34,547 nucleotides of DNA from an uncultured Lachnospiraceae bacterium (GTDB lineage Bacteria; Bacillota; Clostridia; Lachnospirales; Lachnospiraceae). This document shows, piece by piece, positions 15,703 to 24,095 of this stretch (position 1 is its first letter; the number at the start of each line of letters is the position of its first letter). A program made the translations under genes and the position numbers. Below the pieces are notes generated by a model. The model saw only the letters and a program-made list of their open reading frames with translations, ran no database searches and was not told where the DNA came from. The stretch covers positions 1 to 34,547 of the forward strand of contig CAJTOL010000033.1 of NCBI GenBank assembly GCA_910577645.1, given 5' to 3'.

Positions 15703-16539
15703 ATGAAAGGAAAACGTCAACACGAAAAAATTACCAAAATAATCCTTTATGGGGTATTGATCTTTATTTCCCTTTTGATGCTGGTTCCATTTGCATGGAT
15801 GCTGTCCTCTTCCTTAAAACTGGATAAAGACGTATTTATTGTACCCATTCAGTGGATTCCGGAAAATCCCCAATGGCAAAACTATGTAAAGATCTGGACC
15901 AAGATTCCCTTGGCAAAGTTTGTATTAAACACCGCCAAGCTGACAATCATCGTAACACTGCTGCAGCTTTTTACCAGCAGCTTTGCCGCCTATGCTTTTG
16001 CCAAGCTGAATTTCCATTATAAAAATGTGCTGTTTCTGGCTTATGTGGCAACTATCGCCGTTCCCTGGCAGGTATACATGGTTCCCCAGTTTATGATGAT
16101 GCGCTCCTTTGGCCTTAATGATACTCACCTGGCGATTATCTGCTTACAGGCTTTCTCCGCTTTCGGAGTATTCATGATGCGCCAGTTTTATCAGGGAATC
16201 CCGGATGAGCTGTGCGAGGCAGCCCGTATAGACGGAATGAGCGAATACCAGATTTACGGCAAAATTATGCTGCCTCTGGCAAAGCCGGCATTGTCCACGC
16301 TGACTATTTTTACCTTTGTCAATACCTGGAACGACTTCCTTGGCCCTTTGATCTACTTAAAGACCGAGGCAAAGAAAACTCTTCAGATTGGACTTCGTAT
16401 GTTTATCGGACAGAACTCATCCGAGTACGGCCTTATTATGGCGGCATCTGTTCTGTCTCTGATCCCGGTGCTGATTGTGTTCCTGGCTCTGCAGAAATAC
16501 TTTGTAGAAGGAATTGCGGCAACCGGCGTAAAGGGGTAA
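15703..16539 (+). CDS. sugar ABC transporter permease, MalG/UgpE type
   Basis: Second membrane subunit, 278 residues, six hydrophobic segments beginning near residue 15. The EAA coupling loop reads CEAARIDGMSEYQIYGKIMLPL. The family C-terminus (LALQKYFVEGIAATGVKG) is complete. AAGGAGG lies directly upstream of the ATG. With the preceding permease and the lipoprotein it forms a carbohydrate-uptake importer of the CUT1 class; the ATPase must come from elsewhere. Confidence 0.92.
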   Translation: MKGKRQHEKITKIILYGVLIFISLLMLVPFAWMLSSSLKLDKDVFIVPIQWIPENPQWQNYVKIWTKIPLAKFVLNTAKLTIIVTLLQLFTSSFAAYAFAKLNFHYKNVLFLAYVATIAVPWQVYMVPQFMMMRSFGLNDTHLAIICLQAFSAFGVFMMRQFYQGIPDELCEAARIDGMSEYQIYGKIMLPLAKPALSTLTIFTFVNTWNDFLGPLIYLKTEAKKTLQIGLRMFIGQNSSEYGLIMAASVLSLIPVLIVFLALQKYFVEGIAATGVKG

Positions 16540-16646
16540 CCCTGTTTTTGCAAAAAATGACAACAAATAGATAAAATTGTGTATTTCCACAGGGCCTTGT
16601 TTTGTTGTAGAATAGAGCCAGAATACATTTCAGGAGGAAGTTTTTT

Positions 16647-17447
16647 ATGGAAGCAGCAATTACAGTAAGAGACAGCGCTGGCGCTATAAAGGCTGAGGCA
16701 AAGGCTTTAAAGACAGGAGAGGTAATTTTGGCCTGGGAGGGGGAGTACGTCCCCGGCGATGAGATTGTGTTTACCTTTCCTGAGACAGAGACGTTTTACG
16801 TAGTGCGGGTGGACGACGCCATGGACGAGTCTTTTGTATATGTAACCAGAGAACAGGTGGTTTATTACGTGCCTTTTGATGAGAAAAAGACCTCCTATAA
16901 TCCCAAATCCTTTACCGGGGAGCGCCACTATCTGACCTTGCGTCCGGCTAAGGACTGGGAGACGGCTTCCTACAAAAACCTGGCAAAAAATGTGATGGAT
17001 CAGCACGGGGATCCCGGCTGCTATCCCCACACCTATGCCAACGTGGAGACCAGAGGGGAGGCGGTTTTTGCGGCCCGCAATGCCATCGACGGCGTGGTGG
17101 CCAATGTAAGCCACGGAAACTGGCCTTATGAGTCCTGGGGGATTAACCGACAGGATGATGCAGAAATGACTCTGGATTTTGGCCGACCTGTGGATTTTGA
17201 CACCATTGTACTTTATACCAGGGCCGATTTTCCCCACGATAACTGGTGGGTAAAGGCTACCTTAACCTTCTCTGACGGAACCAGCCAGGTAGTGGAAATG
17301 GAAAAAAGTGTGGAGAGCCACACCTTTGCCATTGAAAAGAAAAATATTACCTGGATCAAGCTGGGAGAGCTGATTAAGGCGGAGGATCCTTCCCCCTTCC
17401 CGGCGCTGACTCAGATTGAGGTTTATGGCAGGGAAGGCGGCCGGTAA
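16647..17447 (+). CDS. discoidin-like (F5/8C-type) protein of the ABC-lyase locus, function unknown
   Basis: A 266-residue protein without a signal peptide. The N-terminal half (about 1-95) is beta-rich (VILAWEGEYVPGDEIVFTFP), and the C-terminal half resembles a galactose-binding/discoidin jelly roll (AEMTLDFGRPVDFDTIVLYT, then WWVKATLTFSDGTSQVVEM, ending QIEVYGREGG). It probably matches a clostridial domain of unknown function found near heparinase-family genes; this is recollection. It lies 107 bp after the permease gene. A -10-like TAGAAT at 16608-16613 with a poor -35 may supply extra transcription. A cytosolic carbohydrate-binding or non-catalytic role is guessed from fold and context only. 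Confidence 0.7.
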   Translation: MEAAITVRDSAGAIKAEAKALKTGEVILAWEGEYVPGDEIVFTFPETETFYVVRVDDAMDESFVYVTREQVVYYVPFDEKKTSYNPKSFTGERHYLTLRPAKDWETASYKNLAKNVMDQHGDPGCYPHTYANVETRGEAVFAARNAIDGVVANVSHGNWPYESWGINRQDDAEMTLDFGRPVDFDTIVLYTRADFPHDNWWVKATLTFSDGTSQVVEMEKSVESHTFAIEKKNITWIKLGELIKAEDPSPFPALTQIEVYGREGGR

Positions 17448-17483
17448 TGGAAAGAAAGAGCTTTGCCTGTTAAATAGGGAACG

Positions 17484-17513
17484 AAAAAAGGGATGTTGCA
17501 ACATCCCTTTTTT
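17484..17513 (+). terminator. intrinsic terminator of the ABC operon
   Basis: The 30 bases form a perfect palindrome: AAAAAAGGGATGTTG followed by its exact complement ending in six Ts. The core GGGATGTTGCAA resembles the arms of the hairpins at 20498-20582 and 27903-27985. It ends the ABC operon before the trkA promoter. Confidence 0.9.
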
Positions 17514-17585
17514 GATTTTCCTGGCATACTGCAACACTTTTTCCCGAGAAACCCTGAAAATTGTGAAATTAAAGAAAATTTTCTA

Positions 17586-17613
17586 TTTTCAAAAAATATT
17601 AAAATGGTATAAT
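17586..17613 (+). promoter_or_regulatory. promoter of trkAH
   Basis: An extended -10, TGGTATAAT (TATAAT at 17608-17613), lies 16 bp after a weak TTTTCA (17586-17591). Transcription would begin near 17620, about 38 nt before the ATG. Confidence 0.6.
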
Positions 17614-17657
17614 AGAGAGGTTGATTTACAGAATACTATCTGATTGCGGAGGAAGAG

Positions 17658-19022
17658 ATGAAAGTTATTATCATCGGATGCGGGAAGGTGGGGAGAACCC
17701 TGGCCCAGCAGCTGAGTGAGGAACAGCACGACATTATTTTGATTGATACCAATGGCCAGAAGCTTCAGGAATTTACCGAAGAGATTGACGCCATGTATTT
17801 AATCGGCAACGGCGCCAGCATCGGGATTCAGAAGGACGCAGGTATTGAGACGGCGGACATGCTGATTGCCGTAACCAATTCGGATGAGCTAAACCTTTTA
17901 TGCTGTCTGATTGCAAAAAGGGTAAGCAAATGTCATACCGTTGCCCGTGTGCGAAATCCCGTTTACAGTGAGGAGATTAATTTTATTAAGGAGCGCCTGG
18001 GCATTTCCATGAGCTTAAATCCGGAGTTTGCCACCGCAACCGAGATGGCAAGGCTTCTGCGGTTTCCGTCAGCCATCCAGATTGATACATTTGCCAAGGG
18101 GCGCGTAGAGCTTTTAAAGTTTAAGATAAAGCCGGAGTTTAATATGGACGGCCTGGCAGTATCCGGCCTGGCAGAGAGGTTTAAATGCGATGTCCTAATC
18201 TGCGGCGTTGAGAGGGACGGGGAGGTAAGTATCCCTGGCGGTAATTTTATTCTAAAGGATAATGACCGGGTCTCTATTGTGGCATCCCCCAAAAATTCGG
18301 CCGCCTTTTTTAAGAAAATCGGCCTGGCTACCAACCAGGTAAAGAATGCCCTGATTGTAGGCGGAGGCACTTTAGGCTACTATCTGGCTAAGCAGCTTCT
18401 CCATATGAAGATTAAGGTGCGGATTGTAGAGCGGGACTTGAGACGGTGTGACGAATTAAGCGAGCTTTTGCCGGGGGCGGTGATTATCAACGGAGACGGG
18501 ACGGATAAGAAGCTTCTCCTTCAGTCTGGCCTGCCCTCAGCGGAGGCCTTTGTCCCTCTGACTAATATTGACGAGGAAAATATTTTCCTTTCCCTTTATG
18601 CAAAAGAGCAGAGTAATGCTAAACTGGTTACCAAAGTGAACCGGTTTGCTTTTGACAGCATTATCGACAAGTTGGATCTGGGAAGCGTCATCTATCCAAA
18701 ATATATTACGGCGGATTACATTCTTCAGTATGTCCGGGCCATGCAGAACTCCATTGGCAGCAATGTAGAGACTCTGTATCAGATTTTAGACAACAAGGCG
18801 GAAGCCCTGGAATTTTCTATCCGGGAACACGGTCCGGTGGTGGGAGTCCCCCTGATGGATTTATCCTTAAAAAAGAACCTGCTGGTGGCCTGCATTAACC
18901 ACAACGGCCGGATTATTATCCCCAGAGGTCATGACCAGATTGAAATTGGAGATACTGTTATTATCGTAACCACCCAGAAAGGTCTTCAGGATGTCAATGA
19001 CATTCTCAGAAAACAGGTGTAA
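17658..19022 (+). CDS. trkA: Trk potassium uptake system regulatory subunit TrkA
   Basis: Cytosolic gating subunit of a potassium channel. 454 residues in two repeats of TrkA-N plus TrkA-C. The first Rossmann domain starts MKVIIIGCGKVGRTLA and the second has LIVGGGTLGYYLAKQL near residue 235; acidic ends of strand 2 (LIDTN and IVERD) suit NAD(H) or adenine-nucleotide binding. C-terminal TrkA-C features (GDTVIIVTTQKGLQDV) are complete. GGAGG precedes the ATG. It is followed three bases later by trkH, so the two are translated as a unit. Confidence 0.95.
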   Translation: MKVIIIGCGKVGRTLAQQLSEEQHDIILIDTNGQKLQEFTEEIDAMYLIGNGASIGIQKDAGIETADMLIAVTNSDELNLLCCLIAKRVSKCHTVARVRNPVYSEEINFIKERLGISMSLNPEFATATEMARLLRFPSAIQIDTFAKGRVELLKFKIKPEFNMDGLAVSGLAERFKCDVLICGVERDGEVSIPGGNFILKDNDRVSIVASPKNSAAFFKKIGLATNQVKNALIVGGGTLGYYLAKQLLHMKIKVRIVERDLRRCDELSELLPGAVIINGDGTDKKLLLQSGLPSAEAFVPLTNIDEENIFLSLYAKEQSNAKLVTKVNRFAFDSIIDKLDLGSVIYPKYITADYILQYVRAMQNSIGSNVETLYQILDNKAEALEFSIREHGPVVGVPLMDLSLKKNLLVACINHNGRIIIPRGHDQIEIGDTVIIVTTQKGLQDVNDILRKQV

Positions 19023-19025
19023 GCC

Positions 19026-20465
19026 ATGAACTATGGAATAATCAAATACATTGTGGGCTGGACCCTGATTTTGGAAGCCGCCCTGATGGTTCCTTCCGCC
19101 ATTGTGGCCCTGATTTATGGGGAGGCGGCTGTCTGGGATTTTGTGGAGACTATAGGGCTCTGCTTTCTTGCCGGTATGGCGCTGAAGCTGAAAAAACCGG
19201 GCAGCCAGGTGTTTTTTACCAGAGAAGGCTTTGTAAGCGTGGCTTTAAGCTGGGTGGCCCTAAGCGTAATGGGCGGTCTGCCCTTTGTGTTCAGCGGGGC
19301 AATTAAAAATCCTGTTGACGCCCTGTTTGAGACGGTTTCCGGATTTACCACCACCGGAGCCAGTATTCTTTCTTCGGTGGAGGATCTGCCCAGAAGTATT
19401 TTGTTCTGGAGAAGCTTTACTCACTGGATCGGCGGTATGGGGGTACTGGTATTTTTACTGACCCTGATTCCCATGAGCGGCGGTTTCCATATGAATATTA
19501 TGAAGGCGGAAAGCCCGGGGCCCTCTGTCAGCCGTCTGGTGCCTAAGGTACGATCCACAGCAAAGATCCTTTACGGCATTTATATCGGCATGACGGTGCT
19601 GGAAATTATTTTGCTGCTTATTGGCCGTATGCCTCTCTTCGATGCCCTGACCCTGTCCTTTGGAACTGCGGGCACGGGAGGCTTTGGGATCCGCAACGAC
19701 AGTATTGCCGGTTATTCGGTGTACCATCAGGTAATTATCACCATTTTTATGATTTTGTTCGGCGTAAACTTTAATGCTTACTTTTTTATCCTTATGGGAA
19801 AGGCCAGACAGGCTTTTCAAATTGAAGAGGTAAAGGGATATCTTGCTATTATCCTGGTGTCGGCTCTGGTGATTACAGCCAACATCTGGCAGCTGTACGG
19901 CAGTGTGGCTGTGGCATTTCAGCAGGCCGCCTTTCAGGTAGCTTCCATTATTACCACCACAGGATACGCTACCGCTAATTTTGATTTGTGGCCTCAGGTA
20001 TCCAGAACCATTTTGGTTATGCTCATGTTTGTAGGCGCCTGTGCAGGCAGCACCGGCGGCGGTATCAAGGTGTCCAGATTTCTAATTCTGATAAAAACCG
20101 TGAGGAAAGAACTGCTTCAGTACCTGCATCCAAAGAGCGTAAAGCGAATCAAAATGGACGGCAAAGCCATTGAGCATGAGGTGGTTCGCTCCACCAATGT
20201 TTTTATGGTCACCTATGTGCTGATATTTGCCTTTTCTATTCTTTTCCTGGCTTTTGACAATCTGGATCTGGTTACCAACTTTACGGCAGTGGCGGCTACT
20301 TTAAACAATATCGGGCCCGGGCTGGAGCTGGTAGGCCCGTCCGCCAATTTTGCTGTTTTCAGCGACGGCGCCAAGCTGATCCTGATTTTTGACATGCTGG
20401 CAGGCCGTCTGGAGCTGTTCCCGCTATTGCTGCTGTTTGTGCGGGATACCTGGAAAAAATTCTGA
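19026..20465 (+). CDS. trkH: Trk potassium uptake system membrane subunit TrkH
   Basis: Pore-forming subunit, 479 residues with many hydrophobic segments. The four selectivity-filter loops are recognisable: TTGASILSS, GTAGTGGFGI, TTGYATANF and NNIGPGLELVG, each with the conserved glycine. The glycine-rich turn GACAGSTGGGIKVSR typical of TrkH is present. The start lies three bases after the trkA stop. The gene ends 33 bases before the long bidirectional hairpin shared with the convergent gene downstream. Confidence 0.95.
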   Translation: MNYGIIKYIVGWTLILEAALMVPSAIVALIYGEAAVWDFVETIGLCFLAGMALKLKKPGSQVFFTREGFVSVALSWVALSVMGGLPFVFSGAIKNPVDALFETVSGFTTTGASILSSVEDLPRSILFWRSFTHWIGGMGVLVFLLTLIPMSGGFHMNIMKAESPGPSVSRLVPKVRSTAKILYGIYIGMTVLEIILLLIGRMPLFDALTLSFGTAGTGGFGIRNDSIAGYSVYHQVIITIFMILFGVNFNAYFFILMGKARQAFQIEEVKGYLAIILVSALVITANIWQLYGSVAVAFQQAAFQVASIITTTGYATANFDLWPQVSRTILVMLMFVGACAGSTGGGIKVSRFLILIKTVRKELLQYLHPKSVKRIKMDGKAIEHEVVRSTNVFMVTYVLIFAFSILFLAFDNLDLVTNFTAVAATLNNIGPGLELVGPSANFAVFSDGAKLILIFDMLAGRLELFPLLLLFVRDTWKKF

Positions 20466-20497
20466 TTCTTATATAGAAAATTTGCTGAATACCCGGC

Positions 20498-20582
20498 AAT
20501 AAAGGGGATGCTGCAAAATGAAACCAAGCGGATTTCCGTTATCGCTGACCGCCTTATTTCGTTTTGCAGCATCCCCTTTATT
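20498..20582. terminator. bidirectional intrinsic terminator (hairpin element B) between trkH and the LEA-like gene
   Basis: Bases 20498-20523 pair with 20557-20582 over 26 bp with a single G-U. The left arm reads AATAAAGGGGATGCTGCAAA then ATGAAA; T-runs exit on both sides. The arm GGGGATGCTGCAAAATGAA is the same as the 3' arm (minus strand) of the hairpin after guaB and close to the arm of element A. The loop contains a smaller GCGG/CCGC stem. Confidence 0.88.
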
Positions 20583-20593
20583 TTTAATATTGC

Positions 20594-21208
20594 TTATTCT
20601 GTAATTTCTTCTACTATGGTGCTGCTTTCTGCCGGGCTTTCCGCTTTGCCGGAAGATTTATCCATCTGCTCCGCAAAGGCATCGGCCGCTTCTGCAATCT
20701 GCTCCGCCCCCTGTGCAGCCGCTTCCTGGATAGAATCGGGACAGGTAAAGCCGCTCTGGCTTTCTGTGCTGCTGTCCCCGGAAAATTTTTCTTTATAGGA
20801 GCCGATGGTTTCCTTGACAGCGGCGGTGGCTATGTGAGCTGTGTCCACGGCAGCGCTGACAGCTCCCTGAGCCGTATCCTTCAAAACTGCCGCCGTGTCT
20901 TTTAATACATCCTTGGCAGCGCTGGCCGCTACCTCTACAGAATCCTTTACATCCTTGGCAGCGGCTTTAAACTCATCCTTGCTGGAAGATAAAGAAACAT
21001 AGTTGCGGTGGGCGGGATTATTGAGATCCATGGAAACGCCGTCCTCATCCTCTAAATCCCCGTCAAAGTCCTGGGCTTCAAAATCACGGAAATCTTTCTC
21101 CAATTCTTTGTGGAAGGACTTATATTTGGCAAAATAAGCAATGCCCGCCGCAGCCGCAGCCGCCCCGGCTATAAATGCCATTGCTTTCCCCAGATTGTTT
21201 TTGGACAT
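20594..21208 (-). CDS. membrane-anchored LEA/YtxH-like amphipathic protein, unknown function
   Basis: A 204-residue protein with one N-terminal hydrophobic segment (about 9-27, AMAFIAGAAAAAAGIAYFA), then an acidic stretch, and a central run (about 75-140) of Ala/Lys/Asp/Val-rich amphipathic helix in roughly 11-residue periods (AAKDVKDSVEVAASAAKDVL, LKDTAAVLKDTAQGAVSAAV). The tail is acidic and low in complexity. The pattern resembles YtxH and LEA-type stress proteins; no catalytic motif is visible. Neighbouring groESL suggests a stress-related context, but it has its own orientation. Function is not assigned. Confidence 0.7.
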   Translation of the reverse strand: MSKNNLGKAMAFIAGAAAAAAGIAYFAKYKSFHKELEKDFRDFEAQDFDGDLEDEDGVSMDLNNPAHRNYVSLSSSKDEFKAAAKDVKDSVEVAASAAKDVLKDTAAVLKDTAQGAVSAAVDTAHIATAAVKETIGSYKEKFSGDSSTESQSGFTCPDSIQEAAAQGAEQIAEAADAFAEQMDKSSGKAESPAESSTIVEEITE

Positions 21209-21373
21209 ATGGATAGCTCCTTTCAGTTTGAAATTAAAAGTTTATATTATTGTAATACGGAACAGCCAAAAAGAAAAGGCATAATTGCAGGAATTTTTTG
21301 ATATAAATATAAATTGCCAGATGTGATAATTCAGACAGGCATTTTAGCGCGAGATTATAAAAAAAACATAAAA

Positions 21374-21400
21374 TTAGCACTCAACCCTTGACAGTGCTAA
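21374..21400 (+). promoter_or_regulatory. CIRCE operator (HrcA site) of groESL
   Basis: TTAGCACTC (21374-21382), nine spacer bases, then CAGTGCTAA (21392-21400). The canonical right arm is GAGTGCTAA; the single change (G to C) coincides with the -35 TTGACA that overlaps it. HrcA is known to bind CIRCE and repress chaperonin genes in Firmicutes. Confidence 0.95.
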
Positions 21401-21416
21401 TAATGGGTGTTATAAC
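21388..21416 (+). promoter_or_regulatory. sigma-A promoter of groESL
   Basis: TTGACA at 21388-21393 and TATAAC at 21411-21416 with a 17-bp spacer, overlapping the CIRCE element. Start near 21423, giving a leader of about 50 nt before the groES ATG. Confidence 0.88.
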
Positions 21417-21471
21417 TTTACCAGAAAGAAAAAACAAAACAGCAGATTCATATAAAAGGAGGATTTTATTA

Positions 21472-21756
21472 ATGAAGTTAGTACCGTTATTTGACAGAGT
21501 TGTATTAAAGCAGTTAGTAGCTGAGGAAACTACCAAGTCCGGTATCGTATTGCCAGGCCAGGCAAAGGAAAAACCCCAGCAGGCAGAGGTTATTGCAGTA
21601 GGCCCCGGCGGCGTGGTAGACGGCAAGGAGATCACCATGCAGGTAAAGGCTGGAGATAAGGTTATCTACTCCAAGTATTCCGGAACCGATGTAGAGGTTG
21701 ACGAGGAAAAGTACGTAATCGTAAAGCAGAACGATATCCTGGCAGTAATCCAGTAG
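21472..21756 (+). CDS. groES: co-chaperonin GroES
   Basis: Heptameric lid of the GroEL chamber. The 94-residue protein starts MKLVPLFDRVVLKQLVAEE, has the mobile-loop region TTKSGIVLPGQAKEKP, and ends VKQNDILAVIQ. I choose 21472 because AGGAGG lies nine bases upstream; the longer in-frame reading from 21388 begins inside the CIRCE/-35 region and adds residues absent from the family. Transcribed from the CIRCE-controlled promoter with groEL 87 bp downstream. Confidence 0.97.
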   Translation: MKLVPLFDRVVLKQLVAEETTKSGIVLPGQAKEKPQQAEVIAVGPGGVVDGKEITMQVKAGDKVIYSKYSGTDVEVDEEKYVIVKQNDILAVIQ

Positions 21757-21843
21757 CAATGAATCGTTACATCCGGTAAGAAGATGTCCTGCCGGAACTG
21801 TTAGATGTTATCACATAATTTTATATTTGGAGGTTGATGAACC

Positions 21844-23466
21844 ATGGCAAAGGAAATTAAATACGGCGTAGAAGCCAGAAAAGCATTAGAAACCGGAGTA
21901 AACCAGTTAGCAGATACCGTGCGCGTAACCTTAGGCCCTAAGGGACGCAACGTAGTTTTGGATAAGTCTTTCGGCGCTCCCTTAATCACCAACGACGGCG
22001 TAACCATCGCAAAGGAGATTGAATTAGAGGACGCATTTGAAAACATGGGAGCTCAGCTGGTAAAGGAAGTTGCCACCAAGACCAATGATGTGGCAGGTGA
22101 CGGCACCACCACCGCAACCGTACTGGCTCAGGCTATGATTACGGAGGGAATGAAAAACCTGGCGGCAGGCGCTAATCCCATTGTGTTAAGAAAGGGAATG
22201 AAGAAGGCCACCGAGGCAGTTGTAGACGAGATTGCCAAGATGAGCAAACCCATTGAGGGCAAAGAGCAGATCGCCAGAGTAGCAGCTATCTCCGCATCTG
22301 ACGATGCAGTAGGCGATTTAGTTGCGGACGCTATGGAAAAGGTTTCCAAGGATGGAGTTATTACCATTGAGGAATCCAAGACCATGAAGACAGAGCTGGA
22401 TCTGGTAGAAGGTATGCAGTTTGACCGCGGCTATGTTTCCGCATATATGTGCACGGACATGGATAAGATGGAAGCTAATTTGGAAGATCCTTACATCCTC
22501 ATTACCGACAAAAAGATTTCCAATATTCAGGATATCCTGCCGCTGTTAGAGCAGGTGGTAAAAACCGGTGCAAGACTGCTGATTATTGCAGAGGATGTTG
22601 AGGGCGAGGCTCTTACCACCCTGATTGTAAACAAGCTGCGGGGCACCTTCAACGTAGTAGCAGTTAAGGCTCCCGGCTATGGCGACAGAAGAAAAGAGAT
22701 GTTAAAGGATATTGCCATCTTAACCGGCGGCCAGGTAATCTCCGATGAGCTGGGCTTAGACTTAAAGGAAGTAACCATGGAGGATTTAGGCCATGCAAAA
22801 TCCGTTAAGATTCAGAAGGAGAATACCGTTATTGTAGACGGCGCAGGCGACAAGGACGAGATTTCCGCAAGAGTTGCCCAGATCCGGGCTCAGATTGAAG
22901 AGACTACTTCTGATTTTGACAGAGAGAAGCTGCAGGAGAGACTGGCTAAGCTGGCAGGCGGCGTTGCCGTAATTCGCGTAGGCGCTGCAACCGAGACGGA
23001 GATGAAGGAAGCCAAGCTGCGTATGGAAGATGCTTTGGCAGCAACCAAGGCAGCTGTTGAGGAGGGCATCATCGCAGGCGGCGGTTCCGCATATGTACAC
23101 GCGGCAGAGGCAGTGAAGGGTATGCTGGCCGATATGGACGGCGATGAGAAGACCGGTGCCCAGATTATCTTAAAGGCTTTGGAAGCTCCTTTATTCCACA
23201 TTGTAGCCAACGCAGGCTTAGAGGGCTCTGTTATTATCAACAAGGTTCGCGAGGCCGGAGTAGGCGTAGGATTTGACGCATATAAAGAAGAATATGTAGA
23301 TATGATTCAGGCAGGCATCCTGGATCCGGCAAAGGTTACCAGAAGCGCCCTGCAGAATGCCACCAGTGTTGCTTCTACCTTATTGACAACTGAGTCTGTA
23401 GTTGCTAATATTAAGGAAGAGACTCCGGCAATGCCTGGCGGAGCAGGAATGGGCGGAATGATGTAA
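21844..23466 (+). CDS. groEL: chaperonin GroEL
   Basis: ATP-dependent 14-mer folding chamber. The 540 residues match the family end to end: start MAKEIKYGVEARKALETGV, nucleotide-binding LGPKGRNVVLDKS and NDVAGDGTTTATVLAQ, apical domain in the middle, and a Gly-Met-rich tail ending GGAGMGGMM. GGAGG lies upstream of the ATG. Second gene of the CIRCE-regulated operon, and possibly co-transcribed with the small membrane protein 30 bp downstream. Confidence 0.98.
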   Translation: MAKEIKYGVEARKALETGVNQLADTVRVTLGPKGRNVVLDKSFGAPLITNDGVTIAKEIELEDAFENMGAQLVKEVATKTNDVAGDGTTTATVLAQAMITEGMKNLAAGANPIVLRKGMKKATEAVVDEIAKMSKPIEGKEQIARVAAISASDDAVGDLVADAMEKVSKDGVITIEESKTMKTELDLVEGMQFDRGYVSAYMCTDMDKMEANLEDPYILITDKKISNIQDILPLLEQVVKTGARLLIIAEDVEGEALTTLIVNKLRGTFNVVAVKAPGYGDRRKEMLKDIAILTGGQVISDELGLDLKEVTMEDLGHAKSVKIQKENTVIVDGAGDKDEISARVAQIRAQIEETTSDFDREKLQERLAKLAGGVAVIRVGAATETEMKEAKLRMEDALAATKAAVEEGIIAGGGSAYVHAAEAVKGMLADMDGDEKTGAQIILKALEAPLFHIVANAGLEGSVIINKVREAGVGVGFDAYKEEYVDMIQAGILDPAKVTRSALQNATSVASTLLTTESVVANIKEETPAMPGGAGMGGMM

Positions 23467-23496
23467 TCACTTCCCCTGTAAAAGGAGAGTACACCA

Positions 23497-23994
23497 ATGA
23501 TTCAAGATGCATATGTAGAGCAACTGGTAAAACGTAAAAATCCCCCCTATGCCCTTCCGGTAAAAATTTTGCTGGGAGTGGTGGTTGCAGTGTCCTTATT
23601 GATGGCTCTGGCATCCTATATTGGGATTGTGATCCTGCTTGCAGCCTGTGGGGTTTCCTATTTTACACTGCTGCAGCTCAATACGGAGTTTGAGTACCTG
23701 TATATTGACGGCCAGCTTTCCATTGACCGGATTATGAACCGGAACAAGAGGAAAAAGGTGCTGGAATGTGACAAAGATTCCCTTTTAATGATGGCCCCTG
23801 CTGATTCCTATGTATTAAAGGATTACGAGGCTCCGGGAACCAAGACGGTGGACTGTTCCTCCGGACAGGCAGATGGGAAAAAGTATGCATTTATTTACCA
23901 GTCCGGACAGACCAGAACCAAGGTGATTTTTGAACCCAACGACCGCATGCTCCAATGCATCCGCAACACGACTCCCAGAAAAGTTGTATTGTAA
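23497..23994 (+). CDS. small two-helix membrane protein with PH-like tail (DUF6106-like)
   Basis: 165 residues. Two hydrophobic segments (about 23-40 and 43-62) are followed by a soluble beta-rich region (FEYLYIDGQLSIDRIMNRNK, then KYAFIYQSGQTRTKVIFEPND) reminiscent of PH-like membrane-protein domains. I associate it with a Lachnospiraceae domain of unknown function (DUF6106) from memory. AAAGGAG precedes the ATG. It starts 30 bp after groEL with no terminator between, so it may rise with the chaperonins under HrcA control. Function unknown. Confidence 0.72.
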   Translation: MIQDAYVEQLVKRKNPPYALPVKILLGVVVAVSLLMALASYIGIVILLAACGVSYFTLLQLNTEFEYLYIDGQLSIDRIMNRNKRKKVLECDKDSLLMMAPADSYVLKDYEAPGTKTVDCSSGQADGKKYAFIYQSGQTRTKVIFEPNDRMLQCIRNTTPRKVVL

Positions 23995-24012
23995 TAAAAT
24001 GCCTTCGGGATT

Positions 24013-24063
24013 AAAAAAGTACCGCAAAATCATTTGTTGTTATGGTTTTGCGGTACTTTTTTT
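24013..24063. terminator. bidirectional intrinsic terminator (hairpin element D)
   Basis: AAAAAAGTACCGCAAAATCA (24013-24032) pairs with the GGTTTTGCGGTAC stretch and T-run ending at 24063, about 20 bp with one G-U. It separates the convergent small membrane protein gene and the IbrB-like gene and has A/T runs on both outer sides. The core GCAAAAT is shared with the other hairpins here, but the rest of the arm differs. Confidence 0.88.
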
Positions 24064-24095
24064 GACGACCAGACGGGTACCTGCTTCGGTGCAGA

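Noticed and set aside
24013..24063. Element D as a full member of the 19-nt-core repeat family
   Set aside because: It shares only GCAAAAT with the others and lacks the ATGAAA arm and internal core; an ordinary bidirectional terminator explains it.
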